Of a stretch of DNA of 19,727 nt, positions 1-6,470 are shown piece by piece. Numbering within the stretch: the first letter of the stretch is position 1; each line of letters starts with the position of its first letter. Source of the stretch: Acidobacteriaceae bacterium (GTDB taxonomy: Bacteria > Acidobacteriota > Terriglobia > Terriglobales > SbA1); the NCBI GenBank assembly GCA_003136335.1, contig PLEA01000616.1, forward strand, positions 1 to 19,727, given 5' to 3'. The notes beneath the pieces are model-generated. The model worked only from the letters and a program-made list of their open reading frames with translations. It had not been told where the DNA came from and searched no databases. A program made the translations under genes and the position numbers.

Positions 1-15
1 ATGCTCGGCACACAT

Positions 16-45
16 AAAAAAGGGCGAGTCCTCATCGACTCGCCC
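16..45 (-). terminator. Rho-independent terminator of the OmpA-like gene
   Basis: Read on the minus strand, a perfect 9-bp stem (GGGCGAGTC / GACTCGCCC, plus-strand 22-30 and 37-45) with a 6-nt loop is followed directly by six T residues (plus-strand A16-A21). It lies 53 bases past the stop codon of the OmpA-like gene and is the textbook layout of an intrinsic terminator for that gene. Confidence 0.82.
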
Positions 46-50
46 CTCTC

Positions 51-78
51 GTAGAGACGCAACTTGTTACGTCTCTAC
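51..78. repeat. Perfect inverted repeat next to the terminator
   Basis: GTAGAGACG (51-59) is followed after 10 nt by its exact reverse complement CGTCTCTAC (70-78). It lies between the OmpA-like stop codon and the terminator hairpin, giving two tandem hairpins in the 3' untranslated region. It has no T-tract of its own on the minus strand. The motif resembles GTAGAGACG-type intergenic repeats that I recall from cyanobacteria and other phyla; that resemblance is from memory. Confidence 0.6.
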
Positions 79-97
79 CTGCAACTGTGCCGAACTT

Positions 98-976
98 TCA
101 GTGCTGCACCGATCCCACCAGATCATTCTTCATCACATTAATTTCCACCCGTCCCCCGCTGCTGTGGTTCGCCATGGTTCCATCCGCCCCGGCCGCAGCC
201 GCATTTCCCATGCTCATCACGTAAACGCGATACACCGGGATCTCATGGTTGAGCACCAGGTAGCGGACCACCGAATCCGCCATCTTCCGCGAGCTTGCAA
301 TCGCAGCCTGGCCGCGACCCGCAGCGAACCCGCGGACTTCGATGATGTAACTGCGCTGGTCCTTCAGCGGAGCGGCCATCTGGTCGAGCGCGTCCTTCGC
401 CGTCTTGCTCAGAACGCTCTGTCCCGCACGGAAGCGAATTTCCGTTTGCGCCTCCCCTTTGTACTGATCAAGATTACCCACCATCTGCTCCGCCGTCGCG
501 ACGCGAGTCGAGACCTGGGTCGCACTCGTCTGCGCCATCTGCGCCTTGCTGCCGGCCTCCGTCGCGTGCTGGTCCGCCAAGCTGACCTTTTCCGACGCTA
601 GCTGAATGCCCTGTTGCGCGCGGGTATCCACGTCTTTGATCGTCCTGCTGTTGTCTGAGGTCAACTGGTCCAGTTCGTTGATGCGGTCCCGGATGGGTCC
701 CACCTGCCGCTGCACGTACTTCTTGTTGGCAAACGGGTGCGTCACCAGATTGACCAGGTTGGGGTCGTCGCCGTCCCAGAAGTTCGTGGAAGTCGGGGCT
801 GGAATCGGTTCTCTGGCGCTGGTGCTGGTGCTCGCGCTCTGAGAAGCGGAAGCAGCGGGAGCGGTTTGATCACCAGTGGCCGCCGGCTGTGCGCTGACGG
901 TTGAATTGGTTTGCGCGAACCCCGGGAGCGCAAATGCGGTGGACAAGAGTAGTGTCAGGAATATGCGATTTTTCAT
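98..976 (-). CDS. OmpA-family C-terminal domain envelope protein with coiled coil
   Basis: A 292-residue exported protein. I start at ATG 976 because it begins a clear Sec signal peptide (MKNRIFLTLLLSTAFALPGFAQ) and has an AGAAGG-like ribosome site just upstream; 19 more in-frame codons upstream look non-coding. After the signal peptide come a Ser/Ala/Thr/Gln-rich linker (about residues 22-60), a heptad-like coiled coil (about 85-170) and a C-terminal OmpA-like domain (about 175-285), beginning EIRFRAG and ending GGRVEINV. OmpA domains normally tie the outer membrane to peptidoglycan. Here the GHTD-type Asp is replaced (GFAA) and the usual LSxxRA Arg appears as Met, so binding is doubtful. 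It is monocistronic, with its own promoter and terminator. The overall fold assignment is fairly secure; partner and role are unknown. Confidence 0.85.
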   Translation of the reverse strand: MKNRIFLTLLLSTAFALPGFAQTNSTVSAQPAATGDQTAPAASASQSASTSTSAREPIPAPTSTNFWDGDDPNLVNLVTHPFANKKYVQRQVGPIRDRINELDQLTSDNSRTIKDVDTRAQQGIQLASEKVSLADQHATEAGSKAQMAQTSATQVSTRVATAEQMVGNLDQYKGEAQTEIRFRAGQSVLSKTAKDALDQMAAPLKDQRSYIIEVRGFAAGRGQAAIASSRKMADSVVRYLVLNHEIPVYRVYVMSMGNAAAAGADGTMANHSSGGRVEINVMKNDLVGSVQH

Positions 977-1043
977 TTTCGACCTTCTTAGTGGCACATC
1001 GGAGGCCTCCACTCCAGGCGGATGGCCATGCATGACAGCCTAG

Positions 1044-1072
1044 ATTGTGCACTTAGCGGGCCAAAGCTGCAA
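1044..1072 (-). promoter_or_regulatory. Sigma-70-like promoter of the OmpA-like gene
   Basis: On the minus strand, TTGCAG (1072-1067) and CACAAT (1049-1044) are separated by exactly 17 nt, close to the sigma-70 consensus. The predicted RNA would begin near 1037, leaving a leader of about 60 nt before ATG 976. Confidence 0.5.
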
Positions 1073-1190
1073 GCGCTACATCAACGCCATACGCGTTTTT
1101 GCCCCTAATTAAGTGCAGCATGTGTGCAGAACTCTTCATCTCCGCGGAATATTCCTCGACAGGACAGCGGGTTATGCTCAATCGTCCGGG

Positions 1191-1232
1191 GGGGTGCCCC
1201 ATTCTTGTCTCTGCGTTCTTTGCAGAGACAAG
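1191..1232. repeat. Intergenic stem-loop repeat, copy 1
   Basis: CTTGTCTCTGC (1204-1214) and its exact complement GCAGAGACAAG (1222-1232) form an 11-bp stem with a 7-nt loop, preceded by GGGGTGCCCCATT. A degraded relative lies at 2628-2661 beyond the kinase gene, sharing the 11-mer CTTTGCAGAGA and a GGGG..GCCCAT.CTT block. I recall similar GGGGTGCCCCATCCTTGTC-type dispersed elements in acidobacterial genomes, but could not check this. Confidence 0.6.
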
Positions 1233-1429
1233 GGCCGGGTTTTCGATCTTCCTCGAAGTTCCTACAGCAAACACCGTAAGGCTTTCTGCCTCGCCTCGTG
1301 ATAAAAGTCGCCCAGTGTTCGCTCCCCAGCCGGTCGTGGCGCGGGTTCGCAAAACTGGGAGTAAGAATCTTGAAAGCTGAAAACTCCGAACGTTACGACC
1401 GAAAGCGGTCTCAAATCGAAGAACGATCC

Positions 1430-2617
1430 ATGCCCGCCAAAGAAAAAGTTAACGTGCTGATGGTAGACGATCAGCCCGCCAAACTGCTCACCTACGAAGC
1501 CATACTCGCCGAGTTGGGCGAAAACCTCATCCCAGCCAAATCCGGCAGCGAGGCGCTCAACCTGCTCCTGAAAAATGATGTTGCGGTCGTTCTGACCGAC
1601 GTCAGCATGCCCGGAATGGATGGTTTTGAGTTGGCCGACACCATCCACCAGCATCCGCGCTTCCAGCAGATGCCCATTATCTTTATTTCGGCCGTATGTG
1701 TCACCGATCTCGACCGGCTCAAGGGCTATCAAACCGGGGCCGTGGATTATATTTCTGTGCCGGTCAGTCCTGAATTGTTGCGCGCCAAGGTCTCGGTTTT
1801 TGCCGAATTGCACCGCCGGGCGCAGCAGTTGGAAGGGCTGAATCGTGAACTCCGTCGTCTTTCCAACAACCTGCTTGCAGCGCAGGATAACGAACGACGC
1901 CGTATCGCCCGTGCCATGCACGATGGATTGGGTCAGGAACTCACCGCCGCAAAGATGGTTCTGGATGGAATGATTCTTCAGGATGAGGCCGCAGACTCAC
2001 GGAAAGTACTCGCCGCCGCTGACGCCAGTGCCATGCTCGATCGCGCCCTCCAGCAGGTGCGCAGCCTTTCACATCTCCTGCATCCTCCTCTGCTCGATGA
2101 GGTCGGCTTGAGTTCCGCCATCGCCTGGTTCCTCGAAGGATTCACCAAGCGTAGCGGCATCGCGACCTCTCTGGATCTGCACCCCCCCGCATTCCCCAGG
2201 TTTGCCCCAGAAGCGGAAACCGCGGTGTTTCGCATCGTCCAGGAGGCTTTGAACAATGTGTTCCGTCATTCTGGAGCGCGCAACACCTGGGTTGCTCTGC
2301 AGCAACGGGATGGCGAGTTGCTCGTTACCGTGCGCGACAACGGAAAGGGAATCAGCACTAGTGTGGTGGAGTGTCGGCCCGACAGTATAGGCGTCGGTAT
2401 TGGCGGCATGCGCCAACGGGTTAAGGAATTCGGGGGCGAATTACACCTGGAAAATTGCAATCCCGGCATGCTGGTTCACGTCAGGATTCCGGAGAGCAGT
2501 TGCGTTCACCAGGAAGTGAGTGCCGCGCCAGTTTTCACCGTTACACCGGTATCGATTTCCGCTGCCGTCTCGACCGACCCGGCGAGTGGTTCCGTAGGAG
2601 CGCTCCTGCCCCTGTAA
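1430..2617 (+). CDS. Receiver-histidine kinase hybrid (NarL/DesK-type HisKA_3 kinase)
   Basis: A 395-residue soluble signalling protein without membrane segments. I chose ATG 1430 because the receiver domain starts at once (VNVLMVDD); the frame is open upstream but does not look like protein. Residues 7-125 are a response-regulator receiver with acidic pair D13/D14, phospho-acceptor D57 (TDVSMPGMDG) and S87. The usual conserved Lys before the last proline is Val (V110, SVPV). A short helical linker leads to a HisKA_3 dimerisation domain with phospho-His H164 (RRRIARAMHDGLGQ), then a HATPase domain with the N-box near N276 and G-boxes DNGKGI and GVGIGGM. The last 35 or so residues look like a disordered tail. 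Phosphotransfer within such proteins and to a separate DNA-binding regulator is typical of the family; no partner is encoded next to it, so it is an orphan here. Confidence 0.92.
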   Translation: MPAKEKVNVLMVDDQPAKLLTYEAILAELGENLIPAKSGSEALNLLLKNDVAVVLTDVSMPGMDGFELADTIHQHPRFQQMPIIFISAVCVTDLDRLKGYQTGAVDYISVPVSPELLRAKVSVFAELHRRAQQLEGLNRELRRLSNNLLAAQDNERRRIARAMHDGLGQELTAAKMVLDGMILQDEAADSRKVLAAADASAMLDRALQQVRSLSHLLHPPLLDEVGLSSAIAWFLEGFTKRSGIATSLDLHPPAFPRFAPEAETAVFRIVQEALNNVFRHSGARNTWVALQQRDGELLVTVRDNGKGISTSVVECRPDSIGVGIGGMRQRVKEFGGELHLENCNPGMLVHVRIPESSCVHQEVSAAPVFTVTPVSISAAVSTDPASGSVGALLPL

Positions 2618-2627
2618 AAATATCCGC

Positions 2628-2661
2628 GGGGACGCCCATCCTTTCGCGTCCTTTGCAGAGA
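2628..2661. repeat. Intergenic repeat, degraded copy 2
   Basis: GGGGACGCCCATCCTT (2628-2643) matches the repeat at 1191-1206 in 12 of 16 positions, and CTTTGCAGAGA (2651-2661) is identical to 1218-1228. The left arm of the stem seen in copy 1 is not conserved here, so the hairpin is lost. It sits in the 109-base gap between two convergent genes, where no clear T-tract terminator is visible. Confidence 0.4.
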
Positions 2662-2726
2662 TTCTCACGCACACTCTTAAAGCCCCTCCCTGAGGCTCGC
2701 TGCTCTCCGTAAGCACGCCCGAAACC

Positions 2727-3374
2727 CTACTTCCCTTCCAGGCGAATATCTCCCACCCCAACGTGCGCCCGCAGCTCGTACTTGCCTTCGCCGTGATACT
2801 TCAACGTTTTGCCCAGCCATCCGCTAGTCTCGCCGTAGCCATCGCCATTCACATCGCCGATGCCAGCACTCGCGTTCACCAGCCGATATTCCGAGCTTCC
2901 TTTGGCTACGCGGATGTCGCCGACGCCCAGAGTCAGATCCTTGTCGCCCTCAACGTCTTCGACGGTCAGGTCGCCGACTTTGTCATGCACGTCGAGATTC
3001 GTCTTTTGTGGCACTTCGAGTTCCACGTCAAACTCCGTGTTACTGCCGGAAGCCGCGTGAAACTGGATCGTGGCATCGCTGCCGCGAACGTCGAAATCCA
3101 CATGTGCGTCTTTGACGTTCCTTTCGTGGTCTGACTTGATGGTGTAGCGCAGGCTGATCTTGTTGGAATCCCCGCGCCGAACGTGCACGCTGCCCACACT
3201 CAGCCGCACGTGCACGAATCCGCCAGCAACAAACTCACGGCCATCGTTGTGCGTCTCTTCGTAGTTCCGATCGTTGGCCGCGCACAACGGAGCCGCGCAC
3301 AACGGAACCAGGAAAAGACACAGCAGAACTGTCTGCTGAAGTGGATTGAAGCGGACAAAAGACCTTCCGGGCAT
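2727..3374 (-). CDS. Secreted DUF4097-like beta-repeat protein
   Basis: A 215-residue exported protein. ATG 3374 is chosen because GGGAGGTG lies 5 nt upstream and the N-terminus reads as a signal peptide (about residues 1-34); the 21 upstream in-frame codons are unlikely. The mature part has the repeating beta-strand pattern of DUF4097/putative-adhesin proteins: VHVRLSVGSVHVRRGD, VGDLTVEDVEGDKDLTLGVGDIRVAKG, ASAGIGDVNGDG, HVGVGDIRLEGK. The recurrent GD(I/L/V) turns suggest a right-handed beta-helix-like stack. No catalytic residues are seen and the function of the family is unsettled. It follows the MarC gene by 81 bases on the same strand, so it may be the last gene of that operon, although the strong ribosome site allows independent translation. 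Confidence 0.75.
   Translation of the reverse strand: MPGRSFVRFNPLQQTVLLCLFLVPLCAAPLCAANDRNYEETHNDGREFVAGGFVHVRLSVGSVHVRRGDSNKISLRYTIKSDHERNVKDAHVDFDVRGSDATIQFHAASGSNTEFDVELEVPQKTNLDVHDKVGDLTVEDVEGDKDLTLGVGDIRVAKGSSEYRLVNASAGIGDVNGDGYGETSGWLGKTLKYHGEGKYELRAHVGVGDIRLEGK
3277..3306. repeat. 15-bp perfect tandem duplication in a signal peptide
   Basis: GCCGCGCACAACGGA occurs at 3277-3291 and again, identical, at 3292-3306. On the minus strand it encodes PLCAA twice (VPLCAAPLCAAN), directly at the expected signal-peptidase site of the DUF4097-like protein. The unit is a multiple of three, so copy changes keep the frame. Confidence 0.85.
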
Positions 3375-3455
3375 GAAGCACCTCCCGGGCGCAAGAACGC
3401 CTAGTAATGGTACGAGGACGTAACGACTGAAGTTCACGGAAACTTCCCGGCCAAG

Positions 3456-4103
3456 TCAATTCCCAAAATCAGCAACGCCGTCCCACACCAGTTGGACGGC
3501 AATGGCCAGAATCAGAAAGCCGAAGATCTTGTTGATCGCACCCACTGCGCTGGGACCGAGACGCCGCACGAGCGGTCCCCCCATGCAAAAGAAGAGAGCA
3601 ACGCTAAGCGCGATTCCCGCGACTCCGATGACCATTCCGAAATAGGCTGCCGCGTTGTCCACATGAGCCGCGAGCGCCATGACGACACCAATCGCTCCCG
3701 GTGCCGACATCAGCGGCATGGCCAGTGGAGTGAGGGAGATATCCTCTTTGCTCTCGGCCTCGTGACTCTCCGCCTGCGTAATACGTGCAGTCGAGGTCAC
3801 CATTCCCCACGCTGTGTTTGCCACGATCAGTCCGCCCGCGATCTTCAGCACCGGCAGCGAGATGCCGAAGAAGTGAAGCACGAAGCGTCCGAAGAAAAGA
3901 AATGTCACCAGGATGACGAACACCCACAGCCCGGTCTTGAACGCAGTGCGATACCGGTCCCGCGCGCTCCAGTTCGAGGTCATGGTGAAGAAGATGGGAA
4001 TGCCACCGAAGGGATCGACAATCGGAAACAGCGCAAGGAACGTCGCCGCCGCCGAAGCCGGCAACGTGCGCAGGAATTGTCCAAGGGCGTGAGCGGAAGT
4101 CAT
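3456..4103 (-). CDS. MarC family (UPF0056) inner-membrane protein
   Basis: A 215-residue integral membrane protein, about the usual MarC length, with roughly six hydrophobic segments. Family hallmarks are visible: the N-terminal FLALFPIVDPFGGIPIF block, the KIAGGLIVANTAWGM helix, the loop ISLTPLAMPLMSAPGAIGVVM, and the C-terminal INKIFGFLILAIAVQLVWDG. The family resembles small transporters, but its substrate is unknown; the old link of MarC to multiple antibiotic resistance has not held up. The start codon lies 3 nt after the stop codon of the upstream peptidase gene, and the GGAGGGG ribosome site lies inside the end of that gene, pointing to translational coupling. Confidence 0.93.
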   Translation of the reverse strand: MTSAHALGQFLRTLPASAAATFLALFPIVDPFGGIPIFFTMTSNWSARDRYRTAFKTGLWVFVILVTFLFFGRFVLHFFGISLPVLKIAGGLIVANTAWGMVTSTARITQAESHEAESKEDISLTPLAMPLMSAPGAIGVVMALAAHVDNAAAYFGMVIGVAGIALSVALFFCMGGPLVRRLGPSAVGAINKIFGFLILAIAVQLVWDGVADFGN

Positions 4104-4106
4104 ACG

Positions 4107-6281
4107 CTACCGGTACCCCTCCAGCGCTTTCGCCGCGCGATCGAGCGCAACCGCGAGTGCGGCCAACTGCTGGCGCGCCCGCTCGCTGTCGCCCTTGTCG
4201 AGCGCCTCATTCACTCCCGGAATCACCACCGCGGCGTAACCCGTGTATTCCCCAGGCGCATAAATCACATGACGAAACCACGGACGATGCGGAAGTCCCT
4301 GCGGATCGAGCAGCGCCCGCTCTGCCCCGCGCAAAGCCTGGTTCAAGCGCCTCACATCCTGCGGCGGATTCTTCTGCTTCGCCAGTATCTTCACGCCCGC
4401 CGTCTCAAAACGGCGAGCAGCCGCGTCCACCGCGTGGAAGTCGAGCACGTGCTCGCCAAATTTGTCCTGCCCCCGCTTGCGCGCTGCGTCCACATACGCG
4501 GCAATCTCTTTCCCGTATTCCTCGTAGTCATAGGGCAGAACGTCGGCATCGGCCATGCGTACAGCTTCCAGTCCAAAGACGCGTGCCATTTGCTGTTCGT
4601 AGACAAAATCCGGATCGCCAAATTTCTTGAACCATGCGAAATCGTCGAAAGCCGAGTGGTACACCCCATACGGACCGCTCGAACTCACGTCGCTCGACGG
4701 AATTCCCAGATGCTGCAGGAACGCGGTGTAATCAGAACCGCTGCCCAAGTCTCCGACCGGAACGTCGCTCTTCACCTGCGCCGCCGGAAGGCGACGCCCG
4801 TCTCCGATCGCCTCGGTAGGAGACTGCGTCGAAGGCGCGTCTGGCTGCGCCGCCTTCTGCCACGCTTCGTAAACAGTTCCGCCTTTAGGACTCGGCACAA
4901 CCTTGGTTACGTCGCGCACAAACTGTTTGAGACTGGGTACAGCCGACGCGCCGAACTTCGGCCCAGAAACGGCGACGTCCATATTGAAATAGGCCGCCGC
5001 ATTCGCCAGTTCCGCCTCGTACTGTTCCACCCACTCAGTCGAGCCCATCAGGCCTTCTTCCTCGCCATCCCAACTGGCGAAGATCAATGTGCGTTTCGGC
5101 CGCCAACCCGACTTCAGCAGGTCGCCCACGCCGTGAACCGCCTCGAGCATCGCCGCCGTCCCACTATTAGGATCAACCGCGCCGTAGACCCAGGCGTCGC
5201 GATGGTTGCCCGCGACCACCCATTCGTCCGGCAGTTCGCTACCGCGAACGCGGCCAATGACATCCCACAGCGTGCGGAACTGGTAGTCCTGTCGCAGATG
5301 CATCTTCAGCTTTGCCGGTCCTGGACCCACGTGGTAAGTGAACGGCAGCGCGCCCTGCCAATCGCGCGGCGAGTCCGGTCCACCCAAATGCTGCAGTACC
5401 GGCCACGCGTCGTGATACGACAAAGGAGTCACCGGAATCTTCGGCATCTGCGCCGATTGCTGCGGAGAAAGGCGCTGCGCCTCCGGCAACGACGGCACCG
5501 ACGCAACTCCCGGAGTGGTTGGATCTCCGGGAAATTCGAACATGTATCCCACCGACCCGCGCTGCACGCCGGTGTCCGGCCGCCATGGCCCTTCAGGATA
5601 TTTATCGCCTTTCCGCCAGCCATCATCTGCGGGATCCGAGTAGATGATCACGCCCGCGGCGCCGTGTTCCTGCGCGACAAACACTTTGACTCCGCGAAAA
5701 TTCTGGCCGTAGCGCACCAGCACGATTTTGCCGCGCACGTCGATCTTCAGTTTGTCGAGTTTTTCGAAATCCTCGGGAGTTCCGTAGTTGGCGTAGACCA
5801 CGTCAGCCTCGGCGTCCCCAGATGGCGACATGCCGCTGAAAGGCATCACTACGCGGAGATCGTCTTGATAGGGATCGTTGTCCACGCGTTCGCGCGTAGG
5901 GCCATGCATTTCAATCCCGGCAGGCGCAGTCATATCGACCTTGATTTCCGCGGGATAGTTCATCCAGACTTTGTACTCAACGATCTCAGTCTCGAGTCCG
6001 GCATTGCGGAATTTCTGCGCGACATAGTCGGCGGTGGCTTTGTCTTCGATGGTTCCCGCCATGTGCGGAACTTTGGTGAGGATTCGCAGATGTTCTTCGG
6101 CAAGTTTGGAATCGGGCACTGCCAGGAAACGCGACTCCGTGGCCTGCTCCAGGGCGGCGTCGCGAAAACCAATGATGGCCGGAGTTGCACTGGAAGCTGC
6201 GGAGGCGTTGCCGCCCGCTGTCGGAGACGATTCCGAAAGGAATAGTGCGAAAGACAGAACGGCGGATAAGAGAAGCTTCAT
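4107..6281 (-). CDS. M28B-type zinc peptidase, glutamate carboxypeptidase II / PSMA-like
   Basis: A 724-residue exported metallopeptidase, similar in length and domain order to human PSMA (750 residues). ATG 6281 has AGGAG four nt upstream and begins a signal peptide (about residues 1-28). A PA (protease-associated) domain spans about 150-330 (KIVLVRYG, GAAGVIIYSDP). The M28 catalytic core has, aligned by eye to PSMA, zinc ligands H360 (GNHRDAW), bridging D370 (GAVDPNSG), catalytic E407 and ligand E408 (SWDGEEEG), D435 (NMDV) and H542 (YHSAFDD); all are present, so it should be active. The C-terminus (about 600-720) is the helical dimerisation domain. It likely trims acidic or other peptides outside the cytoplasm; the substrate cannot be read from sequence. 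It is the first gene of the peptidase-marC-DUF4097 group. Confidence 0.93.
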   Translation of the reverse strand: MKLLLSAVLSFALFLSESSPTAGGNASAASSATPAIIGFRDAALEQATESRFLAVPDSKLAEEHLRILTKVPHMAGTIEDKATADYVAQKFRNAGLETEIVEYKVWMNYPAEIKVDMTAPAGIEMHGPTRERVDNDPYQDDLRVVMPFSGMSPSGDAEADVVYANYGTPEDFEKLDKLKIDVRGKIVLVRYGQNFRGVKVFVAQEHGAAGVIIYSDPADDGWRKGDKYPEGPWRPDTGVQRGSVGYMFEFPGDPTTPGVASVPSLPEAQRLSPQQSAQMPKIPVTPLSYHDAWPVLQHLGGPDSPRDWQGALPFTYHVGPGPAKLKMHLRQDYQFRTLWDVIGRVRGSELPDEWVVAGNHRDAWVYGAVDPNSGTAAMLEAVHGVGDLLKSGWRPKRTLIFASWDGEEEGLMGSTEWVEQYEAELANAAAYFNMDVAVSGPKFGASAVPSLKQFVRDVTKVVPSPKGGTVYEAWQKAAQPDAPSTQSPTEAIGDGRRLPAAQVKSDVPVGDLGSGSDYTAFLQHLGIPSSDVSSSGPYGVYHSAFDDFAWFKKFGDPDFVYEQQMARVFGLEAVRMADADVLPYDYEEYGKEIAAYVDAARKRGQDKFGEHVLDFHAVDAAARRFETAGVKILAKQKNPPQDVRRLNQALRGAERALLDPQGLPHRPWFRHVIYAPGEYTGYAAVVIPGVNEALDKGDSERARQQLAALAVALDRAAKALEGYR

Positions 6282-6470
6282 CAGGCTCCTGCTGTGAAAG
6301 GTAGTAAGGTAGCATAGTGTAATCGAGCTTCACACCTAACCCTATGAAGCGTGCAACTAAACCCCTGAAAATCAAGCCGAAAGGCTGCAGTGGCTAGAGC
6401 GACGTAAGTGAGAAGTACGACCTTTACCTGACGGGCCTTCTACCAAAGAAGCGAAAACCCAGTCGTTCAA

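Larger units (their letters stand above)
977..1429. other. Gene-free divergent intergenic region
   Basis: This 453-base stretch separates two divergent genes. It holds the promoter of the OmpA-like gene (1044-1072) and a stem-loop repeat (about 1191-1237). Small overlapping reading frames exist on both strands (for example 1099-1380 plus, 1053-1352 minus), but they have no ribosome site, no recognisable protein features and they overlap the repeat. I could not identify a convincing promoter for the kinase gene here. Confidence 0.6.

Noticed and set aside
1099..1380. Small plus-strand reading frames and a minus-strand frame (1053-1352) in the OmpA-kinase gap
   Set aside because: They run through the stem-loop repeat and the OmpA-gene promoter region, lack ribosome sites and have no signal peptide, membrane segment or motif.
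2596..2607. Perfect palindrome AGGAGCGCTCCT at the end of the kinase gene followed by an A-run
   Set aside because: It has no loop, lies within coding sequence, and on the plus strand is not followed by a T-tract, so it is not a normal terminator.
3272..3310. Lipoprotein signal (lipobox) in the DUF4097-like protein because of cysteines in PLCAA
   Set aside because: The residue before each Cys is Leu preceded by Pro, which does not fit the lipobox; an ordinary signal-peptidase site is more likely.
3492..6245. A 917-codon open frame on the plus strand opposite the peptidase and MarC genes
   Set aside because: It is antisense to two well-recognised genes, very rich in Arg and His, has no domain-like stretches and crosses the gene boundary. 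It reflects the GC-biased codon use of the minus-strand genes.
6368..6386. Possible terminator of proA (AGCC-GAAA-GGCT with nearby A/T tract)
   Set aside because: The stem is only 4 bp and the T-run on the minus strand is short and offset. Nothing else in the 189-base gap between proA and the peptidase gene is convincing.
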